Shown here in pieces: positions 32,165 to 42,002 of a DNA stretch of 64,000 nt. The notes beneath the pieces were generated by a model that saw only the letters and a program-made list of their open reading frames with translations, was not told the DNA's origin and did not search any database. Position 1 is the first letter of the stretch. Each line of letters starts with the position of its first letter. This DNA is from Haemaphysalis longicornis (taxonomy: Eukaryota > Arthropoda > Arachnida > Ixodida > Ixodidae). Where the stretch lies: NCBI GenBank assembly GCA_013339765.2, contig CM023448.1, positions 115,732,100 through 115,796,099 on the forward strand. The letters are read 5' to 3'. Made by a program: the position numbers and the translations under genes.

Positions 32165-32258
32165 AAAAAATCACACAGGCACCGGCAGGATTCGAGCCTG
32201 TCTCTGGTAGACCACACAGAGGTAGTATCAGTCGTCTTACACATTGGGCTACGACCGT
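32165..32258 (-). mobile_element. tRNA-like sequence (SINE head), target of the Tx1-like insertion
   Basis: Minus strand: an A-box-like TAGCCCAATGTG (complement of about 32240-32251) and a B box GGCTCGAATCC (complement of 32188-32198), about 50 nt apart. It is followed by CTGCCGGTGCCTGTGTGA and an A/T-run. The long A-to-B spacing and lack of a clean cloverleaf argue against a functional tRNA. The A-box end is duplicated on the far side of the LINE. Confidence 0.5.
32244..32258. repeat. Target site duplication, left
   Basis: TTGGGCTACGACCGT, identical to 39485-39499 and immediately next to the LINE's poly(A) (T-run on plus). Confidence 0.85.
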
Positions 32259-32348
32259 TTTTTTTTTTCTTTATTACCTTTTTTCACACACAATACACGT
32301 CACGGATAGATTAAAAACCGTCGGCCGAACTTCGGCTGACGGAAAAAC

Positions 32349-32783
32349 TTAAACATCAAACGTACACAGTTCTTCTAGTACAGGTAGCCATTCCATATCG
32401 GGCGTCTGCAACTTGTGCACTTCATAGAGCAAACTAATACTCTGTGCAAAGTATTTGCTCACAGTGAGGGCGTGCGGGTCAGCGTGGCGCACCGCCATCG
32501 TCGACCTCCAAATGGCATGCAATCCTAGAGCCATGATGAGGTCATACGGCACACTGTTGTCACTAGGTACGCAAAGAAATCGTATGCCTTGGGGTGAAAC
32601 GGGCAGGTCTATCTTTAAGGTCCTTTGCAACACATCCCAGAAAAAGATGGCGTCCCAGCACTCCGCGAAAACGTGCTCAACAGTTTCTGGTTTGTTGCAC
32701 AAAGTGCACGTTGTAGGACCAGCGACAAACAAGCCTTTCTCCTGCATCCACGTCTTAACGGGAAGTGTACCGGTGTGTAGTTC
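32349..32783 (-). pseudogene. Tx1-like ORF2 C-terminus (zf-RVT)
   Basis: Downstream (minus sense) of the nested transposon the frame reads LHTGTLPVKTWMQEKGLFVA, then CTLCNKPETVEHVFAECWDA and IFFWDVLQRTL. This is a zinc-binding RVT-associated domain with C-x2-C ... H-x4-C spacing. It ends at 32349 with MEWLPVLEELCTFDV. Comparison with the related copy at 44.2-46.5 kb, which reads FFFKLHTGTLLVKTWM without interruption, shows that the host frame originally ran directly from TTIFFK (34578) into LHTG. The frame here is open to the end, so this part looks well preserved. Confidence 0.8.
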
Positions 32784-32786
32784 AAA

Positions 32787-34574
32787 GGGGTCCTGAAATA
32801 CCTTCCGCCGATGCATGGATGTACATGTAACCAAATAAAGCAATGTATTAGCAATCTCCTCCCGCAAGAATTTTGTTAAAGCGATGAGTATTAGCTGAGA
32901 AATCGTAAATCAAAAACCGCGCATTATCGTCGCTCCGCGTTTCCTCCTCCTTTCGACTTACTCTACGCTGTTGACGGCGCGCGAGCCTTGCCTCCCATGA
33001 TGCTGCGCTCCTCAGCGGTGACGTACTTCTGCTATTGCGCTGCTCACACTGCCGTCTGCTACGGGCAAGCTTTGTTGACACCATGAATCCCGCACTCCGC
33101 TCAAGGCTGGAAAAGCGAACGAAAAACCTGGCCGCATGTGTGCGGCGGCCTGGCCTTGCCCTTTCGCAGTGTACGTTGCTGCAGTTGCTATCGGCGGCAC
33201 GTGACTTTTTATCGGCGGTGAACTCGCAGCCGCACGGGGAGGATCGTGCGCTCGTTCTCTTTGATGCACCGCGCACTGTTTATCCAAAAAGCGCCGTATC
33301 AGATGTGGCCCCGCTGGTGCCGGGTCTTATTTTGTGGCGGTGGTAATTCCTGCTGGCGGCATGTGAAAAAGACATTTTAAACCGATACAGAACCCGTGCA
33401 CAAAACGCTTCAATCATGTGACCAGTTCAGCTTGGGGCGACGCGTTGTGGAGAGCGGCAACGTTGGAAAAACATGCTCCGCCGCGGCTCTGAGCTTTCTA
33501 GCGCTGGAGCGAGCGCCATTTCTTTGACAATCTCAAACATCGGTTGCCTTGGCAACAAGGCACAAACCACTCTAGAAGTCCGTTACGGTTCCGTGATCCC
33601 GGTTCAGCTCGGGGCCCCACCTCGCGACATGTGGGCACTGCAGGCGTACCACTCACTCCCATTAGGAAGTGCGAGATGCGTTTGGCATTACAGGAGGCGA
33701 TGGTGTGTGTGTGTTGTGGACGCCTTTGTTTCGCGATGAAATGCGACGTTGTGCTTCTGCGGGTGGATAGTGCTTCCCATGTTCTGGATTATCTTTCTCG
33801 AGCGACGTACGACTCAACCTCGCATGGGGTATGTGCAGTGTGCGTGGCTAAAAGCCATCTCGGCTTGTGCGCCAGAGTTAAGTGACTTGCTGTTCGTCCC
33901 CGCAAACCGCGCGCGAGGTGAGTGCCGAATTTACGACGGGCAGGAGGAGGCAACCGATCGTCTGTAAATCGCGGTTCAGACTTGAAACGCATGTTGTGAC
34001 GTTGTGTTCGTTCGAAACGCATCTCTGGATTGTTTTGAAGTTGAATGAAATGTATGCGTCAAACCCGGGCATTCGGCTCAGGGAGTTCGCTGCGATTGCA
34101 CGAAAGAAGTGTCACGAGGCCTCAACGCTTTTTACATGGAATGTACTCAGGTAAGAGAATATCCATGTCGTGTTATGGCCGTGATGCATTCAATACAAAC
34201 GGTTAAGCGCTTGTTTACACTTGTTTCGTTTGTCGTAAAATGTCCAAGCACTCCGGCACTACGCTGGCAGATCAGATGGCGAGCCGACGCTGAGCAGACG
34301 ACTCATCTCTTTGCCGGAAGTACGTGAAAAAGCCGCCCAATAGCAGGATGTCTAGCTCATGACGAACATCTGGGAATCGATGACGTAGACATGTGAAGAT
34401 GGCGCAGTCCAAAAACACGAAGGGAAGGGTGAGGAAAAAGCGACAAACTTTGCAACAAAGTGTGAGCTTTCCGCTGCGCGTAAAAGAGTAATACTTGGCA
34501 CAGGTGACGTTGACGACCAAATCTAACGATTGCGCTAGTTCATTTAGTGTGCTCAAAACGCCTTTCAGGGCCCC
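32787..34574. mobile_element. DNA transposon nested in the Tx1-like LINE, unrecognised coding
   Basis: Begins GGGGTCCTGAA (32787) and ends TTCAGGGCCCC (34574), inverse complements with one mismatch. Outer flanks TTCAAA and TTTAAA fit a 6-bp target duplication with one change, or a variant of TTAA. Removing the element plus one flank restores the LINE frame. The interior has a 103-codon plus frame (33035-33346) and a 113-codon plus frame (33544-33885) with paired cysteines (VCVCCGRLCF ... VCAVCVAKSHLG), a possible zinc site. I recognise no transposase, so it is either non-autonomous or from a family I cannot name. Confidence 0.7.
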
Positions 34575-34577
34575 TTT

Positions 34578-37104
34578 AAAGAAAATGGTTGTCACGGATG
34601 CTGGGACAGCCATCTTTTTAACCCGAGATAACACGTCCTGGCCAGGAACAGATCTAAACACTGATCGGTAAAGTGGCACAGGTAACAACACATCCTTTAA
34701 GTCTTTAGTAAGAGCCTTTCTTGACACAGCTGCTAAGTACTCCAGTGAAAACCGTACTGCTAGAAACCTGAAAGAGTCTACAACCTCCTTCATATAGCCT
34801 TTAGGGCTGCTACAGCTTTCATCTGCGGACGAGACAATGCATGTTGGCAAGGCTTTTGACAGCACACTTTGTAAAAATGTCCACAGAAAAGGGCCATTCG
34901 TATCCCGGTAAGAACAAAAACCGATTAACAAGCTGGCGAATGTAAACGTGACACAACCCAACCTCGCCCTCCTTAACTCGCCGGAAAAGATTGGTTCTGC
35001 TTGAACGCTCCCAAACTGAAGACCAAATGAACACGGCAAACACACGATGTATTTTCTGAACTTGAACTCTCGAACAATGAATGACTTGCATCACGTACCA
35101 CAGCTTTGCTAAAAGAAAAAGGTTGCAAACTGTGGCACGTGAGAAAACAGACAAAGCTCGACCTCCCCACTTGGTTGTCTTTTCGCGCAGCCTCACCGCT
35201 TCGGATTCCCAGTAATCGCAGCTATCCTGATAGCTGTCCAGGGAACTCCGAGATAACGCACTGGTGTGCGTGACCATAACACATTTTCAAAAATTGATGG
35301 TGCTGCCGCCCACTCCCCATGAAAAAAAACCACACACTTTTCACCCAATTAACAGAGCTCTTTGTAACGCGACAAAATTATTTTGTTATCATTATTGCTT
35401 TGCTGATGCTCTCCTTGTCCTCACAAAATACAGCCACGTCATCCGCATATGTTAATAGCCTGACCTCACTCGAGTGGAGACGGAACCCGTGCAAACCATC
35501 ATCATTGATTATGCGCAAACAAAAAGGTTCCAAAAAATGCAAAACAACAAGGGAGAGGCAGGGAATCCCTGTCTCACAGAAGATAAAACTGGAATACTTT
35601 TGGATACATGCTTGTTTACAATCAATTTTGTGAAACATTCATGATACGCCATGCGTACACTCTCCTTCAAAACATCGCCAACATTAACATAGTCCAGAAT
35701 ACAGAACAAGATTTTGTGACACACTTTATCAAATGCCTTCTCATAATCAATCTGAAGCAAGGGCGTCTGAGGCCAAAGAGCGCCAAGACAATGTTTGTTT
35801 TGTCACTTTGTTAAAATGCTGATGATTGTGATGTACTTGATAAAAATAGTGTATATATGGGTGTAAAGGGCCCTTACTCTAAGAGCGAAGATACATCACA
35901 ATAACACTGTACGTCCCTGGCACGTTATGAAAACGCTCACTCACTATTTGCGTGGCCCTGACACACATGATGAGATGAGTGCATTGTTCAGTATTCTAAT
36001 CGGGGGTTGATCAGATAAAAACAAGGATGGGTGTAAGGGTATCTAGGTGTATAGTTCTGGGAAGTGTCTTTCGTATGGTATGCCGCATTCAATCAATACA
36101 TGTCTGATGCGGCCCTACCATTCTTAATCTGTATTGTGAACCTGTTACCCTATGTGTGGTTTTATAATGTGCAGTTCATAATGAATCTGAAACATTGCTA
36201 CTCTTCTACAGAATACATCACAACACTGTAAAACACTGCGTGCGACGTGAACATTGTTCAGTATGCTTCTACCTCGTAGGCCGCATGTCTGATGCGGCCC
36301 TACCAGTGTGGTTACTATTCCCTGTAATCTATTAGTATTCTTCATCAGTACTTTGTAGTCTGTATTGGTCAAGGTGATTGGCCTGTAGCCAGTTACAGAC
36401 TGAAGTTTTGCCCTGTCGTCTGACTTTGGGATTAAGACAGTATGCGTTCGCGAAAAAGCAAGCGGCAGAGCGCCCGCCTCGAACGCTTCACATAACACCC
36501 TATACAAAAACGTTGCTAGGATGTTTGAAAACCTCTTGTAAAAAACGGCACCCAAGCCGTCCGGGCCAGGAGACTTGCCTCCCTTTAAATTGCCTATGGC
36601 TCTCTCTACTTCGCCTAACGTTATGGGTTGTTCTAATGTATTTTTAACATCGTCATCCAGACGTGGCATGAAGCGAAGGAAGTCTTGTTTGAAATCTTCG
36701 ATGTTAGGAACGACAACACTGAAGAGTGTAGTGTAATGTTGTACAAAAACATCTTCTATGACCTTATTATCTCGGGTAAGCTCTCCGCCTTCCAGTATTT
36801 CATTGATCGTGTTGGCTTTAGCGTAACGTGCCTCGTCACTTAACGCTCGTTTCGTGGGCGCTTCGCCCTCCAGATAGTGTTGGGCTCGCGCTCGCACGGT
36901 CGCCCCCCTATATTTTTGCTTATCTATTGCTTCTAGCTTGTTCTTTATTGTCCTTATGTCATCCCGGAAGGCGCCAGGTGTTTCGCATTCCAGCCTGAGA
37001 ATCTCCCTCAAATTACGCTTCAGGTTATTTTCGGTTTCCTTCTCTTTCCTTCTGAGTACAGTCCCCCTCTCTATGGCGTTAAGCTTACAGTCCTGCTTGA
37101 ACAA
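34578..37104 (-). pseudogene. Tx1-like ORF2 reverse transcriptase region
   Basis: The frame from 37104 (minus) carries the EN-RT linker and RT fingers: GNLKGGKSPGPDGLGAVFYK, HTVLIPKSDDRAKL, GYRPITLTNTDYKVL and GPHQTCGLRGRSILNNVH. Coding is then interrupted by a duplication (36170-35765). It resumes with motif A LQIDYEKAFDKVCHKI, motif B SVRQGFPASPLLF and motif C LLTYADDVAVFCEDK in two overlapping frames (35760-35509, 35638-35378), and the thumb (35277-34819, 35045-34579) with GGRALSVFSRATVCNLF and GYMKEVVDSFRFLAVRFS. Catalytic Asp residues are intact but at least four frame changes or insertions prevent translation. Confidence 0.8.
35765..36305 (-). repeat. Local duplication inside the RT domain
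   Basis: CATGTCTGATGCGGCCCTAC is present at 36099 and 36284, and ACATCACAA...ACACTGTA occurs at about 35894 and 36215. The coding phrase around CAGATTNATTATGA is present at both edges (VAMFQIHYE and LQIDYEKAF). The extra copy contains about 200 bp of unrelated AT-rich sequence. Confidence 0.6.
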
Positions 37105-37109
37105 TTCCC

Positions 37110-37981
37110 ACTTTTTCTCCCCAACTTATACGCTTTGCGTTTTTGTGTTTGCAAAAAAGCTTTTTTTTACGGATCCACAAAAGTCTCATCATCCAACAGC
37201 TTTATGTTTAACTTCCACAACTCCCATGTAAATTTATTATACCCTTCTCTCTGTTCTCCCATGGAAAAAGAAACAAAACAGTGGTCACTGAAAGAAACGT
37301 CGTCTACGCAATATTTTTGGCACGTGGAAGCTAGATCGAAAGAAACGTAACCTCTCTATCTAATCGCGCGTGGCTCGCTCCCTGAAAATGCGTAAACCTC
37401 AGCACATTTTCATTTCCTGCGCAGTGTGCAACATCGGACAGTTCACACTCTTCAAGTAATTCACAAAGAATTTGCGCACTCTTATCCGCTCCCCGCCGTG
37501 GTCCATTTCTATCCCTTCCCTCGCAAACACAATTGAAATCCCCTAGTAAAATAATTTGTCTTTCCGCTCTTAACTATTGAGCGAAACCTTCAAAAAAGGC
37601 CGCTCTTTCTTGCACGACGTTTGGGGCGTAGATACAAAGGCCACGGAATTCGCCACCACCATATTCAAAATCGCAAAAAACTAACCTGCCCGTTTCACAT
37701 GAAAAAATTCTTTGTATTTCAATACCAACATTGTTCCTAATGAACAGACAACACCCTCCCGACGTGCCAACCGCGTGGCTGACACAGACACTAAACCGGT
37801 TTTGAAAGGGCTTTATCATACTGGCGGTGCAGTTATCATTTTCTAACTTTGTTTCTTGGACAGCCAAGATATCTATTTCTTTTTCCAGCATAATCCTTTT
37901 CAGCTGGTACTGTTGGCGCCTGTCACCAAGGCCTCGAACATTTAGTGTGGCGACACGAAGCGCTCTTCCAAAGCCTGCCAT
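37110..37981 (-). pseudogene. Tx1-like ORF2 APE endonuclease domain
   Basis: A minus-strand start at 37981 opens with ALRVATLNVRGLGDRRQQYQ, then DILAVQETKLENDN (catalytic Glu), GLCIYAPNVVQERAAFF and a stop at 37574. Continuing past the stop, LLGDFNCVCEGRDRNG (GDFN), LDRGYVSFDL and VSFSDHCFVSFSMG (SDH) complete a full AP-endonuclease-like domain. The domain nicks target DNA for target-primed reverse transcription. One stop and at least one frameshift lie in the middle. The start just downstream of ORF1 (38264) agrees with the usual two-ORF layout. Confidence 0.8.
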
Positions 37982-38263
37982 AATTTATAGTAATAACTGC
38001 ACCGTCGCCAATAAATAAATTAACATGAGAGCGCTAAAACATCCGCAATAAATAAACACAGAAAAAGCAATGAAAGCAAGCAAAAGGAAAACCAAAACGA
38101 ACCCATTTCTGGCAAAGCGGGGACGCGACGAGGGTTCCCGACGTCTTCGTGTTCGAGCGTTCTGCCCCACATAGCAGTCCTCTGTGACCACACCTTCGAA
38201 AACTTCCTCCACCCCTCCCCACCCCACACAACCCGCACTTGTAGCGCCGTGTCAACAGTCCGG

Positions 38264-39350
38264 TCACTTCCCCTTGGGTTTGTCCGGTGGAATATTTGCC
38301 TTGGCTCCAGGGCGCCTCGACTGCGGCACGGCCTTCGCTGGAGGCTCCTCGGGGCTTGGCCCTGTGGCGTCTCCTCCCTCAGCCCCACCACTTTCCCTTG
38401 CACGTTTCCCCGACACAGCACTTGCGCCTGAGGTCCCGTCTTCGCCTTGCACGTCAACGCTCATGTTGGCTGCGTGCGGCTCACCAACACTTTTGCTGGC
38501 GTTATGCGCCTCCGCGATGGCATCTTGTTCCTGGGCGGTCTCAGGGTCTTTCACCGGCTTCGCAGGCGGGCTGCGCTCCGGCGGAACGGCACGAGCTGGT
38601 TGAGGGGGCGTCACCTCCTTCGCCAGCACCTCTTCCTTGCCCCTTGCAGCCTCCTCTGCCTCCTCTGTATCCATGATGAACTCGGACGCCTTGTCAACCC
38701 CTCCTGGTCCTGCGACGTTTGCGTAGGTGCGAACGCATCCGCTCTCGTCGTGGCCGAAGCGGCGACAAAGAGCACAGCGGGGCACCCTACACTCTCGTCG
38801 AATGTGTCCACTAGGGTGACAGCGGAGACAGAGAGGCGCACGCCCGGGCACCACGACCTGCTCGCCGGCGACGCGTACCTGGTTAGGGATGTCGTCCACA
38901 CTGACGCCCGACTTCAACTGTAGTGTGACCAGGCGTGTCGTCGAGAGCTGCGCGGAGCAGCCTGGCACACGCCATCGGTCCCAGGTCACTTCCGTGACCT
39001 TGCCGTAAAGCCCCAGGGCGCTTCGCACTTCGTCGTCGGGGACGTTGTGGAGCACCCAGTGGAGCTTTAACCGGATGTCCTGGTGGCGGGGATCGATGAC
39101 GAGGCAACGACGGCCCTTGACTTGGAGTTCCCCGGCGGCAGCAAGTTTCTTCGCCCCTTCGGTGTCCTTTGAAAGTAACCGCCCACAAATGGTTCATCTG
39201 GTACGTCCCCAAGGCCATAACCTCTGGGAACAGCTCCAGGACAAACCAAGTGTCGCGGAATTCTTCGACCTTGTACGGCCTGGCTCTCAAATCGGCGTGC
39301 AAAAAAATCGTGTTAAGCACAGTTGGTCCGGACGGCAGTTGCGGCAGCAT
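38264..39350 (-). pseudogene. Tx1-like ORF1 with CCHC zinc knuckles, one frameshift
   Basis: From 39350 (minus) the frame reads LRARPYKVEEFRDTWFVLEL and YQMNHLWAVTFK. A single-base shift at about 39168 then moves it into the frame TEGAKKLAAAGELQVKGRRC, LVIDPRHQDIRLKLHWVLHN, VPDDEVRSALGLYGKVTEV. This is an RRM-like fold region typical of Tx1/L1 ORF1 proteins. Two knuckles follow, CLRCHPSGHIRREC and CALCRRFGHDESGC. The C-terminal 150 residues are low-complexity, rich in Pro, Glu and Ala, ending PPDKPKGK at 38264. The protein would bind element RNA. Apart from the one shift it is intact. Confidence 0.8.
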
Positions 39351-39484
39351 GACTTGATAATCCTGGCGTTATCAATACCGGTTGAACCTGTTACCGCGGG
39401 CCGAAATGCCCGCCAAAGCCGCTCCTTCAACGGAGCTCGCCATCCTGCGTCCGCACTGCGCAGTAGCTGGAAGCAGAATCAGCC

Positions 39485-39499
39485 TTGGGCTACGACCGT
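39485..39499. repeat. Target site duplication, right
   Basis: TTGGGCTACGACCGT, identical to 32244-32258, at the 5' boundary of the Tx1-like LINE. Confidence 0.85.
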
Positions 39500-39542
39500 G
39501 AGTTACTACCCGAGAGTCAAACGGCTTACTCCCTCGCCTGTA

Positions 39543-39598
39543 ACGGTGCGGAGTACCTTAGGACCTCCCAATGTCCTTCCGCGTCCATCCGTGCGCAC
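39543..39598. repeat. Dispersed repeat copy B (GTGCGGAGTACCTTAGGAC)
   Basis: Second copy of the repeat at 32098-32150, same orientation. With the LINE removed the two would be only a few hundred bases apart on either side of the tRNA-like sequence. Confidence 0.55.
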
Positions 39599-39629
39599 AC
39601 CACCATCAAGCGAAAATCAAGCGAAATCC

Positions 39630-39696
39630 GATTTGATCCGTGAGTTGCAGTTTCATTTAGGGAATAACCAAGGTCCAACTCACGGCTCAAATCGAA
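39630..39696. repeat. Hairpin with about 19-bp stem
   Basis: CGATTTGATCCGTGAGTTG near 39630-39648 pairs with CAACTCACGGCTCAAATCG near 39677-39695 with one mismatch. Confidence 0.6.
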
Positions 39697-39699
39697 TGA

Positions 39700-40640
39700 C
39701 GGTCGGGGCACAAATCGGATGTCACTCGGTGCGCAACGTGGATATTATTTCGAGTCCCCGCACTCCGTACCCTCGCCATCATCCACGGAGTGGAGATGCT
39801 GCCGTTTATTTGGGTACTTTTAACTGTGGACAGGAAAAATTACGACTTGCTAAACGGCTTCGCTGTTAAAAACTATGATGCACAAAGGCGTGCACCTCAA
39901 GCATTAGGGTCAAAATACCGTCAATATATCGGACCCATTCGAACTAAGGTATGACAGGTGGTGATGTATATCATTTAACTGGCACTGAAGTGCGAGCTTG
40001 AAATTCCAAGGTTGTGCCTTACTTCCGTATGGCCATCGTGTATCGCAATTCAGTCATAATTTTAAAGTGTACTTTTCATGATGGTTGCGCTTCATGCATT
40101 GCGAACAGCGTAGCTTTTCGCAGCTGGCAAACTTAGAGCACGTCACTTATATCTTTATGGAAAACAATATAAAAACAACAAAGCAGAATATGTGCGGCGG
40201 GCCACTTTCACTCGAATACAACGGGGAGCCAAAGAAAAAATAGGGAGCTAGAGACCGGACTCACCATGCGGGGTGCGTAAGAGTGATAAATAATGCGGTT
40301 GAAGTCGCCGCTGACTTTCCAGTGAAAAATAGCTTTCTTTCGTCGGTGGGCGTTCCTGACCGACGTGCGCTATGTGGTGGCTGAAACTTTGATGACGGAT
40401 TGGCGGTTGATATGGCGTGTGCTAACTGAATTAAAGAAAAGAAATTGAAAGCGCCCACATTTACTTGTTGCGGTGGCTGAACAGGATGCGCACTGGAATC
40501 GATTTTTAAACTGAACTGTTTTTTTTAGCTGATTCAATGACGGTAACGTGTCCACCTAGTTGTGGTGTTTTAGTGGCGCGTGGGATGATGCTATGCGTAA
40601 TTCAAACGTCAGTAAGTGATGAATTGGGCTAGTTGGTGTT
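39700..40640. other. Unclassified spacer
   Basis: No gene recognised. GGCTTCGCTGTTAAAAAC near 39858 resembles SINE-like tails seen elsewhere in the window. Confidence 0.35.
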
Positions 40641-40795
40641 GCATGTTCGAAAACTGCGCTTGAGGTTACTAAGGACACACTTTTAAGGAATACAAATGAA
40701 CGACGTGGACAGCAGTGCTCGTGCTGTCCACGTCGTTCATTTGTATTCCTTAAAAGTGTGTCCTTAGTAACCTCAACCGCAGTTTTCGAACATGC
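40641..40795. repeat. Long near-perfect palindrome (74-bp arms)
   Basis: Arms 40641-40714 and 40722-40795 are inverse complements with a single mismatch (GCGCTTGAGG versus CCTCAACCGC) around a 7-base loop, GTGCTCG. The arms begin GCATGTTCGAAAACTGCG. It is non-coding. An RNA from either strand would fold into a hairpin of more than 70 bp. It could be a foldback repeat, a hairpin-RNA locus, or an assembly artefact. Confidence 0.85.
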
Positions 40796-41338
40796 GTAAT
40801 TTAAATTTTAATGGACAATATAATTCACTTTCTCTTACGCTACATGAGATGGTATCGCCTCGCTAACGGACTATCACGTGAGATTCGCCAACGATGTTAT
40901 CAAGCGACTCCAAGTTGCTTAGGCCCGAACGTCGCTCTGTAGGTTTAAGTATCGAAGTATGCGCTGTCCTTTGGGTCAGTAATGATGCGCGAGGGGTCAC
41001 ATATGTGCGTAGTAAGTCCAAGATGAGGCAAGATGGATAGATCTTTCGCTGGAAGTATACGCGACTATAATGCTATTGCATATTATGGATGTAGTAATTA
41101 TACATTAAATTTTTGTTTCATTTTTGATCATTCTTTGTGCCTGTAGAGCAGCAACTGTAATAATAAAAAAAAAACATTTCTCCCATTAACAAAGTCCATT
41201 TCCACTGCCATCGAAAATAAATTCATCCCTCTCATGAGTCCCTGGAGAAGTTTTATTTAATAGGCTGTAAATTTCGCAAGTATTTATGTAGGGTTTTGCT
41301 CTATAAAGAAATTTACCTACACAAAGAGACCTTTAATA
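40796..41338. other. AT-rich spacer
   Basis: Nothing recognised. Confidence 0.35.
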
Positions 41339-41512
41339 CAGTGGACTCCCGTTAAGACGACCTCGGCTAAGACGAACACTATGGTTAAGACGAACAACAT
41401 TTTTGCTGTCCTGTAACGTCCACAATGCAAAAAACCTCCGCTTAAGACGAATTTCTGATAATACGAACATTTTTTTAAAGTCCGTACGAGTTCGTCTTAC
41501 GGGAGTCTACTG
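41339..41512. mobile_element. pogo-type MITE
   Basis: Termini CAGTGGACTCCCG (41339) and CGGGAGTCTACTG (to 41512) are inverse complements with one mismatch, extended by TTAAGACGA / TCGTCTTA. TA flanks both ends. Inside, the subterminal motif TTAAGACGAA repeats three more times. At 174 bp it has no coding. Confidence 0.8.
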
Positions 41513-42002
41513 TACTGTTTTTTACTTTTTTCTGCAAATGTCAATTTTTTTCAGACCCCTTTCATTTTTTAGAATAAGGGGTCACAAAGTACCTCAGCCA
41601 AAAATTGCTGCGTCACGTCCGTCAGATAACTTGGAAACTTGCTCAGAATGTGTTGAAGTGAATGTTTGTATGACTAGGCGAAAGAAAAATCCTGCGGGTT
41701 TATAGCTATCCACTCACATCTACCGACACTGATAAGTGGGAAGGGCGCATCAGAGGGAGCGAAAGAGTCTCTCTCGCAGCGGAGCCCGCGCGCAGGGAGC
41801 TACTGCGTGAAGCACAGCTCAAGTGTCATCGTCGGGCAGGGGTGGTGTGGTCTGGACGGAGTATCGTCAACGTGACTATGGAAAACGTCAGCCGCACGTT
41901 ACAGCTAGGCTGGTTAACCATCTGTACGGTGTGCATGGGCGCACACAGCGAAGCCGTTAGCCCCTCGTTGGTCGAAGGATGTTGGGTCGTAAAAAAAAAA
42001 GA

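Larger units (their letters stand above)
32259..39484 (-). mobile_element. Tx1-like LINE, near full length, with nested insertions
   Basis: Minus strand, 5' end at 39484, 3' end at 32259 with A-tail (plus-strand T-run 32258-32270, and AATAAAG just before it in sense). It has ORF1 with zinc knuckles, then ORF2 with APE endonuclease, RT and a zf-RVT-type C-terminus and no RNase H, the arrangement of L1/Tx1-clade elements. A 15-bp identical target duplication proves the ends. A 1.79-kb DNA transposon (32787-34574) and a duplicated stretch (35765-36305) interrupt ORF2. Without them the element is roughly 5.1 kb. Confidence 0.85.

Noticed and set aside
32165..32258. Functional tRNA gene
   Set aside because: A and B boxes are present but spacing and pairing do not give a clean cloverleaf, and the sequence is flanked by repeat DNA; treated as a tRNA-derived repeat.
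39045..39869. 274-codon plus-strand frame
   Set aside because: It lies antisense to ORF1 of the Tx1-like LINE, whose zinc knuckles and RRM-like part are clear on the minus strand; no motif on the plus strand.
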